Of a stretch of DNA of 64,000 nt, positions 10,150-22,352 are shown piece by piece. The notes beneath the pieces are model-generated. The model did not search any database. It saw only the letters and a program-made list of their open reading frames with translations, and was not told the origin of the DNA. This stretch comes from Cheilinus undulatus (lineage: Eukaryota > Chordata > Actinopteri > Labriformes > Labridae). The stretch spans positions 30,383,855 through 30,447,854 of the forward strand of contig NC_054867.1 in the NCBI RefSeq assembly GCF_018320785.1. The letters run 5' to 3'. The position numbers and the translations under genes were made by a program. Numbering within the stretch: the stretch's first letter is position 1; every line of letters starts with the position of its first letter.

Positions 10150-13100
10150 TTGAGAAGAATGAAATGTGGGTTTGGGGGTGGGAGGTAATTTTGTGTGTTA
10201 ATGAGCTGGGAGAGTCAAACTCCTGCTGTTTCGGAATGAGGGCCAGGTTCAGCATCTGCAGCCCTGTAAGAGAGTGGGAGGGCAACAAGTTTCACAGAAT
10301 GATGGAAGAATGAAAGTACAGTTTTTGTAAGGGGAATGCTGGTGTTGAAAGAGCTCTTAAAGCAATGAAAGTAACATTTGAGGTCTTGTGAAATGTGACT
10401 TTGCAGTGTTTTAGCATTGCATTGTTTGCTCTTTTCCTTTTTTGGGTGTATCTTATCCCCATAAAGGACAGGAGATTCCTTTCTGAAAACATGAAAGTAA
10501 TCCAGTCTGATCTCCACTCAGACTTAGCATTTGCACTGAGTTTCACAGTTCTGTTTTCTGTTTTAGGAGTCTGACAATTGTTGCTGTGACCATAACTTTT
10601 TCCGTCACAGGCAGTTGGAAAAGCATGTGTCCTCATATTCAGGAGCAATCGCTTACCTGACTGTGCAGTCAGTGTGTCTTTTAGGCAAGATTTTTTGCAG
10701 CGTGATTGATGACTTATGTTTAGTTTCATGGGCCTGCAAGGAGAGAGGACGGATTGTTTGTGTGAGTGTGCGTGCACACTCACACTCACATTTATCCAGC
10801 CCCCTGGTGAAGCACAATCCGTGGAATGCAGAGGAATGCCATTTCTGGACCGGAGCTTGGTCTTATTACAAACAGGTGAGTTCTGCACTTTGCACTCCGA
10901 ACATAACACATGGTTTACACTTTCACATCAAAGAAAACACTGTTGCTTGCACACATACTCATATTTTCCCCTCTCCTCACGCAGTAACAGTTTTCTCAGC
11001 AATGTAAGCACATTAGAAGCACTGTCAGGTATTAAGCCATGTCACTCATCTCCTGTCCATTAACATATTTGTTTGCAAGTGAAGCGTGAAACAGATATGG
11101 GTGCTTGTGGCCACGAGCCAGGCTGAACACCTGTAAGCACGGCTGCACTGGTAGGATGAAGAACAGGAATGAGGTGTGTTTGGGGGAGACCAGTGACCCA
11201 GCTAAAGAGTAACAGGGCAGCCATAGATCATACCTGTCTGTACCTGTCTAAAAATGCTATGTGATGTATCAAATTTATTAGGCTTATGATGCTACCAAAT
11301 CAGATTTGTTTTAAGGGTTCAAAACGGTTGGTGAATGTTTGGTATGAAATAGAAGACCAGGCATGCATTGTGTGCTGCTTCTGCAGTTACCTTAGAGCCA
11401 ATGAGGATTTACTGCAAATCTGTACTGAACATTTTCAGATAGAAAAAAATGCCTTTTTTGCTAAACTACAGCAGTGTAAAACTGAACTGTTGAAGTTTGT
11501 CAAAAAAATGAGTTGTGTTAACTATAAAATCCAAAACAGCTATTTCAGTTCTATGTTTCTGAGAGCACATTTTTTGATTTATGTAAACAGTACTCAGTCA
11601 TTCTGTATTTTTAAAATTGCACTCAAATTGTTTGACAATCACCCCTTAATCTGCAGAGTTCTCCCAGAATGCCTTTGAGCATGACACACTTTTGCACCAT
11701 GAGTGAAGTTACCGACTCAGCTAGATGACTCCTACCTGTGGGAGCAACTACAATATACAGTGGATGGTTAATAGAACTTAATGGAAGAGGACTTACCCAT
11801 TAAGTGTGCACCATTTGGTTAATGTCACTTATGGTGGACTGCCGTGGATGCTCAAGATTAAAGTATGTGATGGAAATCAGAAAAAAATTGTAGTAGATGA
11901 CAAATGTGTTTATGAAAAGATCTTTAACATGTTTTAAATTGGATTTAGACAGAATTTTTAAGCAAAGTAAATTTTCCACAGTGTAGTTTATCTTAAAAAT
12001 AGTGAACATAAATGCACAAGTAAAACTGAGTTGGTAAAACTTAAAATGGCCAAGTATCTGGCCAACACTGTTTTTCAGTTACTTAAATTTTTTACGCAAT
12101 CAGTTGCCTCTAATGATTTGAGTTTTATTAACTCATCAGGGATTACTCAAGAAATGTATTTCCACTACTTAAAATCCTTGATGGAATCAGTTTCAGAAAA
12201 AAATCAAATTATTTGGTTTACAGTGTACTTGCATATCTTTATTGTTTTATTTTTGCGTGTATTTACTTCACATGTGAAGCTTAAGTTCTGAAAAAATGTT
12301 GATCTATGATTGTTTATAACGCCTTTTAAAGCTGCTCCCACAACCTGATTGAGGAAATACAAGTACACTCAGTATTCAAATATTCAATACCTTATAATCC
12401 TCTACTAACAATATATATATACCTATTATTATCTTCATAGTTCAAAAGTAAAACTACACAATGAAAAACAATATTATGAATGGTATTTCTATCATATTAC
12501 TTCTGAAGTGTTAATATAAACTACTATAGACTGTGAAGGTGGGATAAAAAAAGATTATTGTGTGATAGATAACAGAGATGAATAACAGTGCCCCATGTCT
12601 ATTGTTTATACTGACAAGGTTATTATTTGCAAAGTAGGTAAAACTTTAAAATGGATTTAGTCATGTAAACATGGAGTCATGTCAGATTTAAGACTATATA
12701 CTGTAACATTATTAAATAAAGCACCTCACTTCATAAGTACAATACCCCAGTGGAAAAGCATAGTGTGAATAAATGGCATAACGTCTCATTTTAGGCAACT
12801 CAAGTACTTTTTTATTGCACTAGCAGTTAAATTCAATGTATACATGCAATGCAGGCCTTATTTTTGCTTGTATAGACTTAAAGAAGATATGTGTCCAGAC
12901 AGGTCATGTTTAAATGTAATGAGATCATTAATTTTAGTAAAAACTGGGAGAGATTCCCAAGGTAAGATTTAGGTTTTGCTGTGCACTACCCTAAATTTAT
13001 ACCTATGTACAGTATTTGATGAAGTGCACTTTTGCAGTCTGTTGAATGCTATCTTATTTTAATCATCCCTCCAGTACTTTGAGGTTTGGGCTTTCGAGGT

Positions 13101-13549
13101 TGTTTAACGTGGTTTATATTTCTTTGAGGATCTGAGTGACCTACCTCTATTGAAAGCTAAGAGCAAGGTTACTAACATTTACAAGCTCACAGGAGCATCA
13201 AAGTACTTTTAAATTTGATTTTAAAGGCCGACATGTCAGCAAAACCTGGGATCATTCTGTCTTTCAGCACTTGAACAAACGAAGCTGGGCCTTTAGTAGA
13301 TCAAGTATGAGTTTGTGGTTAAGTAAACGGCTTTTTTATGTTGACGTGTGATTGAATGTTAAGAACAACGTGGGATCAGAGCTCTGATCCACATCTGTTT
13401 TCCACTTCATAATGCATTATAGTATTTTAGATGTTTAGATTTAAATACATAACACATGTCAGTAAAGCAATGTCAGATATAGCCACAAAATTTTTCTCAT
13501 ATCTATAAATGCTTCATTTGTGAAAAGATCCAAACCCAGTGTGTTTGGG
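10150..13549. other. Spacer between micos10 and nbl1
   Basis: AT-rich spacer with no recognised exon. A 205-codon minus-strand frame at 10292-10909 has no domain or family match and overlaps other weak frames. A perfect 12-base inverted repeat with a 2-base centre sits at 10760-10785. Confidence 0.55.
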
Positions 13550-14096
13550 ATTCCGTCCTGTAAAACTGAGCTGCGCTCTCTCCTCGCTCCTACTTTGGGA
13601 AACATTTGAAACTTTCCCAGCAGTTTCCCTCCCTCCCCGTTTTCTTTCGTCCAGATCGGCACAGCAGGACCCCTGTCTGAGGGCTCAGCCGCGCCTAACC
13701 CCTGCAAGAGAATTTTACAACAAAAAGCAACAACTTGGAAAGCGTTTTTCATTGGACTTACATGGGAATTTAACAGTGAGCAGGGAAGAGAACAAGGGGA
13801 GGGACGGCCTGAGCTGATGGACTCGAGAGATGAGATAGTGCGCATAACCTACCCCATCTCCCCATCCTTCCCCAGCGGACAGACCCTTCTTTTTTTCCGG
13901 ATGATGTAACTGTTTTATGACAGCTTCGGCTCAGATTCATCCCCGACACGAACGAAGGTCTCATACTTTCCTTTATTATAATCGCACGTTGAGGAGCCCC
14001 GTCCTCTGGTTCTAGGGGTCCTTGTTCAGGTTTCGGTAAGGGGACTCAGCTCAACGGGACGTTGCACAGTGCTCTGCCGGCTGTTCCCAGGGGTCG
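13550..14096 (+). promoter_or_regulatory. nbl1: Likely nbl1 promoter and 5' non-coding exon
   Basis: This is a locally GC- and CpG-richer block in AT-rich surroundings, starting near 13540 and rich in CCTCCC and CCCCG words. It ends with two good splice donors, TTTCG^GTAAGG after 14035 and GTCG^GTGAGA after 14096. Either could join the acceptor at 15382 upstream of the nbl1 ATG. Position and composition suggest the nbl1 transcription start and 5' UTR exon. No TATA box is obvious and the start site cannot be fixed from sequence alone. The overlapping short frames on both strands are by-products of the base composition. Confidence 0.6.
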
Positions 14097-15382
14097 GTGA
14101 GAGGTGGTGAGTGTTTCTGCTACGACCACTACTGGGGCGCCTTAGGCAGAAAGTTGCGAATGAGTCGTTACAAGTTAGTAATTAGCGTCCTTACGCGTAT
14201 TGTAAGAGCTATGACTGGTTACCACGTTTCAAGGCTGCACGTTACAGCCTGTTGGTATGCTGTTTTTTTTCTGCTAGCTTAATTTCATCCGCGTGTTAGC
14301 TTGTTGTACTTGTTGAAATGACGGTTGAGTCTTCTCCCATCTTCAAATGTCTCCAGGACAAAACCTCTCATTGCCGAGAAAAACACTATAAATTGAAGAA
14401 ACTATGAAAAGAAGATAGAAATGTGATAAAGGGACAGTTTATCTTGGCTTAATTTGCTAGTTGTAACCGTTAACAAAACTTGAAAAAACAATGCTACCGA
14501 CGTTACCTGTGGTACGTTACTCAGACGTTAGCACTGTTAAATTGAGGACTTGACGATTTTAGATATTTAAAGTGTCCAAAATAGTGCTTTATTTAAAAAG
14601 TAAAGCTACTCTGTGTTACGCATTTAACCCCCTAGGTGCGATGTAGTTTTTTTTTTTTTTACTGAAAGGCGTTATAATGAAAAAAAACTGCATCTACGAT
14701 GTACACAGATGTATGTCCTAGAGTAGCCGATGCATTTTTGTGACTGTTAAAAAGTTGGATAAAAATATTTGCAATTCAAAGTCCTTCCCAGTAGCCCCTT
14801 TGCATTTTATTTTCTGTATATATTAGTTAATAAGCTCTATTGATTCTTATAGATTAGGCTAGTTGTGACAAAGGCAGAGAAAAATGTTGAAACTTGTGAA
14901 AAGAAGTCAATGTGGGTGACCACAACACATTTTTACAAGCAGCAGGAGAAAACGATTTTGTAGGTTGTAAATGACGTGACTGTTTTAGGCATTTTTAAAG
15001 AAGAGGTGCAGAACAGACTTGGTATAAGAGTCAGGTGGTATGGAGCAGACTTTTGCCTCCCTCCCACACTGTTTCTTTGGGGGAGAAGATCCCAATACTT
15101 TGTTGTTCTCTGTACAGCAAGTGATTTAGTTCTTTAACCAATCCTCTCTCTTAATTATTAAATGAAAGCAATGTCATAACTGTACAAAAGTTAAGCTGCT
15201 AATCACCAGGAAGTTGTAAAACCAACAATGCAAAGTTTTGTTTCATATAAAGCAGATATTATCTCACTAGCAGTCAACAAAAAAACTTTTGGAGAGTTTG
15301 TTGCTGCTCATTTGACCTTGTGTTGTTGTCCAGAACAAGGTTAACAGAGCGGTGAACACACTGTGGTTTTCTGCCCCTTAAG
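14097..15382. other. Probable nbl1 intron 1
   Basis: AT-rich DNA between the presumed 5' exon and the first coding exon. No other exon or recognisable element was seen. Confidence 0.5.
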
Positions 15383-15390
15383 GTTCAGTC

Positions 15391-15560
15391 ATGTGGAGGA
15401 TTCAGATTTGCTGCGCACTGTTTGCACTGTATTCAGCGGCACCGCCTGCGCACATCAACCGTCTGGCGCTGTTCCCTGACAAGAGCGCCTGGTGCGAAGC
15501 CAAGAACATCACACAGATAGTTGGGCACACGGGATGTCAGCCTCGCTCTATTCAAAACAG
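15391..15560 (+). CDS. nbl1: nbl1 (DAN), first coding exon: signal peptide and start of cystine knot
   Basis: NBL1/DAN is a secreted DAN-family BMP antagonist that binds BMP2/4/7 and GDF5-type ligands through a cystine-knot dimer. The exon follows a CCCCTTAAG acceptor with eight UTR bases before the ATG. Residues 1-20 form a signal peptide rich in Leu, Cys and Ala that ends in APPA. Then comes [20 protein letters not shown] and TQIVGHTGC, almost identical to vertebrate NBL1 (family sequence from memory). Cys35 and Cys49 belong to the CTCK knot, and Asn39-Ile-Thr is an N-glycosylation site shared with the human protein. The exon ends AACAG^GTCAGG after two bases of an Arg codon. The start is fixed by the signal peptide directly after it. 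Confidence 0.97.
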
Positions 15561-16271
15561 GTCAGGATGAAGGCCCTCTCTGTCTGTCTGTCTGTCTCTC
15601 TCTCTCTCCTGTCTGACAGTCTGTGGGCTTTTCAAAAATAGTGAATAAACCAGCCATGTCTGGTTGTCAATGAATTCTACTCAGTTTGAATATAATTGGA
15701 CAATTTATGGGACACTGAAATAATCCTGTACTTAGTACTACAGAATGATTTCAGGACTTAGAATTTAAGAACTTCTTTATAGCTATTTTACATGCTATTG
15801 TCAGTTTAGCACAAACACAATGTATTATTTTTAACAGTGCCAACATTTTTGTATCTATTTCCCTTACCTTACAGAAAGTAACAAAAATGTACAGTCCTAG
15901 ATAAACACTAAAAAGCAAATCCCCCAGACTACAGAGCAAGGTCTGCAGGTTGGTATCAATACATAGTCTTGAAAGTTTTCAATCAGTGGCTGTCTGATGG
16001 AAGAGGATCATAGGGATGATATCCACGGGGTTCTTATTTTCAAAATCTATGGGAAAATGCCAAAACAAACACTGTTAATGTCAGTCTTGCAGGTCACTGG
16101 GTTTTACTAGGATACATGTGCAGGTAGTGCTCCTTTACAAAAAAAAATCTCATCCTTTGGTCCCCAAATTATGAAACATATCATTCACCGTGAATCTTTG
16201 TGGTGGGAACCATAAGCAATGTCTGTAGCTGACTCCCTGACTCATATCTCCCCTGTGGCAGTGTTTACAAG
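15561..16271. other. nbl1 intron, with CTGT/CT repeat
   Basis: This part of the intron carries a (GTCT)n(CT)n microsatellite at about 15580-15608. No exon is present. It runs to the target-site duplication of the hAT element at 16264-16271. Confidence 0.6.
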
Positions 16272-17650
16272 TAGGGCTGAAAAAATTCCTTGCATTATCC
16301 GAGTGATTCATTTAAAAAAATTCCTCGAGGCAAATTATCTGCCTCGAGGCTTCACTTAAATCAGTCCTGTATTCATATACGCCCATGTTGTAAGCTTGGA
16401 CATTACGCCATGTGTTGCACAGCGTGCTGTGTTTCATACGGACGGCTATATGTGTGGCAAAATGTACTTGTTTTCGCTGTTATAATAACGTAACATGCAT
16501 GATACGAGGTGTGAAAATCCTGAAGGAAGAGAAGCTGATGCAGTGATGTCTACAGGCAAGCATCCTGTGTGACTCGCTGGTGTGAGACAGCGCTCAGTTT
16601 GTGTCTGCAGACTTCAGGGAATTTCATAAACTTCTCTGATTGACCCGAGAGTTTTACTGAAAACCGTCAGGCTTCACAATTCAAGTCCTGTTTTGATGCT
16701 TTCCCTCTCTCTCTCTCTCTTTTACTTGCGCACGTTATACATTTAATTATAAATTATTAAAAATGCAACACACTGACATCTTGATTGCAGCGTATTTTTT
16801 CAAAAGTTTCAGCATCCCGAATAGTTTGAGAAGGCTTTTATTGATAATAAATTGACTCCAATAAAATAGAAACACGTTATTGCCACAGACAGTAACTGAG
16901 ACTAAATAAGTCAAAATTCATCATCATGTAGTCAGGATTCAACAGGTCACAGAGGCAGCATTATCCCTTTAAATGTGTTCTCCATGTCAGTGGATGGTCT
17001 TAAAGGTCATATTTTTATGGTGGATGAATTCACAAACAAAAAAATGTGCAAAAATTAAAAGGGAACACCCTTTGAAAAAATAGACCATATTCCTGTAATC
17101 TAAAGGTTCACCTTTCAGACATCATCAGACCACTGTGTGAATTATGGAACTTTATTTGTTGCTATAATGTGAAATATTACAATTATGCATAAAGTAGAGG
17201 ATGTTAAAATGATTACGTTTCCCTTTACTTTAATGACAAATTGGAAAATAATTATAAACAATTATAGAAGAAATAAAGTGTTGGCATCCAAAATTTCCTG
17301 GGAGAGGATCCCTAAAACCCCAAATATGACATAATCTAATGTAATTATTTAACTTCCTTTCCTTGTAACTTTAAGAAATGTAAACTGTCATCAGAACTTA
17401 ATTGCACTTTGTAAAATATATTTTCTTTGGAGAACCTGTTAATACCAATTTCTAATAAAGAAGTAGTACATTTAACTGCAAACCAGCTTCCCAAACCCAG
17501 CTTCTTTTCTCACTTGTCTAGTACTACTTCTCTTGAAAAAGCAAAAGTGACTGATTAAAAAATGCAATATTTCTTACTAGAGTACTCAATAATGGTCAGA
17601 AGAGTTGATAGAGTACTCAATAACAAAAAGAATCTATTACTGCAGCTCTA
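16272..17650. mobile_element. hAT DNA transposon with 8-bp TSD in nbl1 intron
   Basis: The ends are TAGGGCTG and CAGCTCTA, an imperfect inverted pair. A perfect 8-bp duplication, TTTACAAG, lies at 16264-16271 and 17651-17658. Near the left end a palindrome, CCTCGAGGCA at 16323-16332 and TGCCTCGAGG at 16340-16349, matches a hAT family widespread in teleosts. A CT microsatellite lies at 16703-16720. No transposase frame survives, so the element is non-autonomous or heavily decayed. Confidence 0.88.
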
Positions 17651-17658
17651 TTTACAAG

Positions 17659-19065
17659 CATTATAAATAATCATATAAAAGTTGTCAGCCTGGTCCCAGA
17701 TGGTCATTTTTGCTTTGATAGGCTATAGAGAGGTGTCAAAATTAATTTCAGGCAGTTTTAGAACCTATTAAAATCCCCAGTGATTTCAACTGTTAAAAAA
17801 CAAAGGAAACAAAACAAAACAGCTGTGAATTTTAGTTTTCTTTCTGCAAACAGGACTCAAACAAATGTGTGCTTTACGTTTATCTGGGACTACTTCCACC
17901 TGATTCTTTCCTCAAGAGTGTAGTTACAGCAGCAGGAGTGTGTGTGTGAAATATAATCAATATGTTACAGCTACTATGTCCATGTTAATGATTTCAGTGC
18001 AACTCTATGGGTTAGGATGTGTGTTTTGTTATTTTTGAATGACAAAAGAAGTTCTAGGGAGTTATTAGGCATTAGGGACAGAAAATAATAGTCTTTAAGA
18101 AGTGTTGCTAAGCTTTAAGCAATGGAAAAAAACAGGCAAAATAAAAGTAAGACATTGTAATAGTTTGTATACTGTCTTCATGTTTGAAACATTGCTGCTA
18201 TGTTAGAATGAAGGCTGTTAAACAATAAAATGTTCAGAATTTCTGTAGTTAATTTTGATTAAACTCCTTTTTCAATGCCTTTTGAAATTCTAATATTTGC
18301 ATTTAAAACTGGTTTGTTGTATTTGTTATATTTTTTTTATTTTGCACGATATTAAACAATGGGGAGTTAACTTTTTGGATACAGATCTGCTTTAAATTGA
18401 AAAGAAAACTTGTTATAAAATGAACTTGTTATAGATTGAAAATGAAATAAGGGAACAGCAAAGTAAAATGGTTGATAATAGAAGGTGCAGATGACTTTTG
18501 ACATGCCCACTGAGCTGTCCGTGAGTGTTTTAAAGTGACATCCAGGAGCACTGTGGATACAGGCAGACACTAGAGTGGTCTAACCAAAGTGTACTGAAAG
18601 TGGCACTAAAGCATGTGATTAATACAATAAGAAAAAAAGACATTCACTTATTATTGACCTTAATTAATTGTCATTGATGCTGACAGCCCAATTTAAAATC
18701 AATTCATTATTTTTGTAAAGTTTCAAGAGGAGACAATGATGTGTATTGAATATGTATCCTTTATGAAATAATATGTAAAAATATGTTTATATCCCATGGA
18801 GACATACATATATGCTTTAAACATTGATCTCTATGTTAAATAGAAAACAGTCATTTTAGGACACATCCTCATTAGTTATGGTTTGTTTTCAGAATGAGGA
18901 TTTGACTAGACATTCATCTCACATTGATGAATAATAAGTTCTGACTATGTATTTTAGCCTGAGGCTACCAAACATTCAGAAACTCAGTCTTACCCAGGCT
19001 CATTGAACACACTGCAGATGTTTGTGCATGCACACTGAAAATACCACTCTCTGTCCTCCTCACAG
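17659..19065. other. nbl1 intron, no further exon
   Basis: AT-rich intron sequence with no recognisable element. It ends in the acceptor TCCTCACAG before the exon at 19066. Confidence 0.6.
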
Positions 19066-19177
19066 AGCCTGCCTGGGCCAGTGTTTCAGCTACAGTGTCC
19101 CCAACACATTCCCACAGTCGACCGAGTCTCTGGTGCACTGTGACTCCTGCATGCCTGCCCAGACACAGTGGGAAGTG
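19066..19177 (+). CDS. nbl1: nbl1, second coding exon (cystine-knot core)
   Basis: This 112-base exon lies between TCCTCACAG and GTG^GTAAGA. Its first base completes the split Arg codon, and it encodes [20 protein letters not shown] then [17 protein letters not shown]. This is the central CTCK segment, with Cys59, Cys63, Cys82 and Cys85, and the PNTFPQS loop highly conserved in vertebrate NBL1. The exon ends on a codon boundary. Short frames at 19168-19697 on both strands are intron translations. Confidence 0.97.
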
Positions 19178-20442
19178 GTAAGAGTTATTGCACATTAGCT
19201 CACGTAGCAAGCACACAGCAAAACCAACTTGTTGAACTCGCACTAAAACCGCAAGTTTCCGACATAAAAGATGGCAAATTCTGCTCACTGGCAAACACAG
19301 AGCCCAGGAATTTTTCTGAGTATTTTATTAGATTTCTGCCACAATTTCTGCTTTTCCTCGTAAACATTAAGCCTGTATTTGATATTCCTCTTGAGTTCAT
19401 TGTCCTTCTCAGCTAGAGAGAATCCAGTCTTGCGACAACAAAGGCTTTGTGGTGAGGTTGTATGTAGTTTGGAAAGCTGCCAGGTCGGCTTGGCGGGTGG
19501 GACCACAGGTGAGGTGGCCTCAAGTTTCAGTGGAAAATATTGTATCTGTTGGAGTGAACTGCTGCAACCCGATAGATCAGACAATGCACTTTCTACTTTC
19601 AGGCTGGGGAAATTACATTCATAGTCTCACCTTACTTCTAATTATCTGGAAATTGATGTTTATGTCTGTGGTTGTGATTGTTGTTGCAGGACTTTAAACA
19701 AAATTGAGTTTGAAACAAAACAAAGTCAGTTCTCGGGAAAGAGAATACTGCTCCTCGCTGGTCTGGCACGTTCTAGATGCTGATAAAATGCTGAATGATC
19801 GTTTTCATTAAGTAACAACAAGGGGAAGCTGTGTGAAGTCTGGAAAGCAAGACGGGCTTGTGCAACACCAGGATTTATATGTTTGTTTGTTTTATGTTCT
19901 ATCCAAGGTCAGATTTTCACAGCATTTTTTAAAATTGACACCAGATTTTATGGTACATTCAATACCCTATCATGGAATACAGATTTACTAAAGACTAAGC
20001 AAAAGTAGTTTAACACTGGAAGAGTACTTAAGACGAGCCACAATCACTCACTCATTTTTCCTGCTTTACAATAAATAGTAAAAGTAAATGGGTTTAAAAA
20101 AAAAAAACAAAATTTTTATTCCACTATATTCATTTTTAACTCACCCTTTGAATTTGTTCTTTATGTTTTTGTATGGCAGGATAGAAATTATTGTTTGGAT
20201 GCAGCACTGTGGTATTTGCTGACATGCATTAAGCAAACAAGTCACAGTGAAAACAAATAGCAATCAAAAAGTGAAGGACAAAAGGGTTTATAAAATCTAC
20301 ATATTGTACTTGAAGAATGAGTTAAAGTGGGATTTTTCAAACATCTGTAAGAACATAGCGCTTATTAAGCCTTAGATTTTTTATTGTATTGTAAATAATC
20401 TGGTGTGTATACATTTGTATCTAATTTAATGTGTGTACCCAG
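19178..20442. other. nbl1 intron, no exon
   Basis: Ordinary AT-rich intron with a poly(A) stretch at 20096-20108 and no recognisable transposon. Confidence 0.6.
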
Positions 20443-20721
20443 GTGACTTTGGAGTGCCCTGGTGCAGAGTCTCCCCATGTGGATAAGCTGGTAGAAAGGA
20501 TCTTCCACTGTAGCTGCCAGTCTTGCAGTAAAGAAGGCGGCCAGGAGGGGGCGGTGATGCAGCTGTATCCAGCAGACAACATCCTGGATGTTCCTTCTTT
20601 AACCGATACCCTGAGCAGTGCCCAGTCTCACCCTCTGCCACCTTCAGACTTGCACCCTAAGAAGCATGCTCATGCACACACAGACCATCACACACTACCA
20701 CACACATCAGACGGAGGGTAG
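20443..20721 (+). CDS. nbl1: nbl1, third coding exon to in-frame stop
   Basis: After the acceptor GTACCCAG the exon reads VTLECPG, then VDKLVERIFHCSCQSCSKEG, completing the cystine knot with Cys99, Cys117, Cys119 and Cys122. A divergent tail follows that becomes His-rich (HAHAHTDHHTLPHTS), as in human NBL1, which also carries a His/Pro run. The frame stops at TAG 20719-20721, giving a 186-residue precursor against about 180 in human. The last codons contain a plausible donor, GGAGG^GTAGGT at 20717/20718, which would splice out this stop and join the exon at 23016. Both ends are possible from sequence alone. Confidence 0.95.
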   Translation: MTLECPGAESPHVDKLVERIFHCSCQSCSKEGGQEGAVMQLYPADNILDVPSLTDTLSSAQSHPLPPSDLHPKKHAHAHTDHHTLPHTSDGG

Positions 20722-21062
20722 GTCTGACTTTTTCTGTCACTCTGCTCCTCTCCTCTGACCTCCTTGTTCTCCCCTCCATGTCATTTGTACCACTCTGTAG
20801 TATTGTAAAGGCACTTTGAAAATAAGGCTTCACCAACACTCACAAGACATGCTATCAGATTACACTCTATTGTATATAAACTCATAAAAACACACCAGCC
20901 TTTGCACAATTTGTTTTCTGATTAAACATGCATTTGTGTGCATCTCGACAGTACTATAGTCTGTTAATAAGCTGTAGTCTCATTTTGTTTAATCTGCTTT
21001 GATGCCATTAATTCTCATTGTTGTGATAAATGTATTTTTTTGTCTTTAATTAAATTCATACA

Positions 21063-21068
21063 AATAAA
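21063..21068 (+). promoter_or_regulatory. nbl1: Possible nbl1 poly(A) signal for the 186-residue form
   Basis: AATAAA lies about 340 bases after the TAG at 20719. It would suit a transcript that ends in the third coding exon. Another AATAAA at 23625-23630 could serve a longer transcript using the 23016 exon. Confidence 0.45.
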
Positions 21069-21242
21069 AACCGGCAGTCCTTTTTTATGCCCAGTAAGTG
21101 CAAAAAAAACAGTTGTTTTGTGTTGAAGGACAGGAATAACCACATTTTTCTCCTACTGTCTGTTCAGTTCAGACTATCTTTATCATATGTGAGTTTTGAC
21201 AAGGATACACTTCAATCACATAACTCCAGCTGAGGACAAATA

Positions 21243-22352
21243 CACTTTATGGACTGAAGTATTTAGCCATGCAGTCTCCATTCACAAACATTTCTGATAC
21301 AAAATGGGTGGTTCTGAAGAACTCAGTGACTTCAGGTGTGGTACTGCGATGGATGCCACCTTTGCGATAAGATGGTTTGTGAAAATATATCCCTGCTGGA
21401 TATTCTGCAGTCGGGTGATATTAGAAAATGGAAGCATTTAGGAACAACATGAGCTCAGCCATGAAGAGGAAGACCATGTAAAATCACAGAGCAGGGTCCA
21501 TGGCTGTTAAGGCACATTGTGTGTTAAAGTCACCAAGGCTCTGCTGATTCCTCAGCTGAACAGTTCTGAACTTCCACCAGCATTAATGTAAGCACAAAAA
21601 ACTGTGCAACTGGAGCTTCATGAGATTAGTTTCCATTTCTGAGCAGCTGCACATCATCAAGTCCAGTACCATTGATAGGAGTGGTGTAAAGCACACCAAC
21701 CCTGGACAGTGGAGCAGTGGAAACTTGCTCTGTAGATGGACAAATCACACTTCCATTTGGAAGTCAGATAGGCAAATTTTGGTGAGAACTTTGTCTGATT
21801 GCATTGTGCCAACTGTGAAGTTTGGTGGAGGAGGGATAATGGTATGGGGCTGTTTTTTAGTGTTTGGACAAGACCCCTTACCTCCAGTGAAGGAAAATCT
21901 TGATGCTTTGGCATACAAAAACATTCTGGACAATGCTTTGCTTCAAACTTTGTGTCAGCAGTTTGAGGAAGGCCCTTTTCTATTCCATCATGACTGTGCC
22001 CCAGTGCATAAAGAAAGGACTATACAGACGTGGTCTGATTAATTTGATGTGGAAAAACTTAAAGACTCAACCCCATTGAGCACATTTGGGATGAACTGGA
22101 ACGGAGATTGTGAGCCAGGCCCTTTCATTCAACATCAGTGCCTGACGTCATAAATATCCTACAGAATTATGGGCAAAAGTCACACAAAACCAACCCAGTG
22201 TTGTGCAGAAAGCCTTCCAAGAAGAGTGGAGGCTGTATAGCTGCAAAAGTGGGGGCACCTTCATATAAAAGTACATGTATTTGAATACAGTGTCATTAGA
22301 GTCCCTGTTAGTGTAATGGTAAGGCAGCTGAATACTTTTGTCCATTTAGAGT
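21243..22352 (+). mobile_element. Near full-length Tc1-type transposon, inactive
   Basis: The left end CACTTTATGGACTGAAGTAT and the right end near 22331-22352 form an imperfect inverted pair, with TA beside each. The interior is recognisably a teleost Tc1-type element. The longest frame, 21620-22042, contains IVPTVKFGGGGIMVWGCF and GPFLFHHDCAPVHK, with a catalytic Asp at 21992-21994. The Glu codon at 22078-22080 survives but is 86 bases away, not a multiple of three and shorter than the expected 105. This shows a deletion with frameshift. Other frameshifts occur upstream. It sits downstream of the nbl1 stop, inside the intron if the extra exon is used. Confidence 0.88.

Noticed and set aside
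10292..10909. 205-codon minus-strand frame
   Set aside because: No domain, hydrophobic pattern or family resemblance; it overlaps other weak frames on both strands in spacer DNA.
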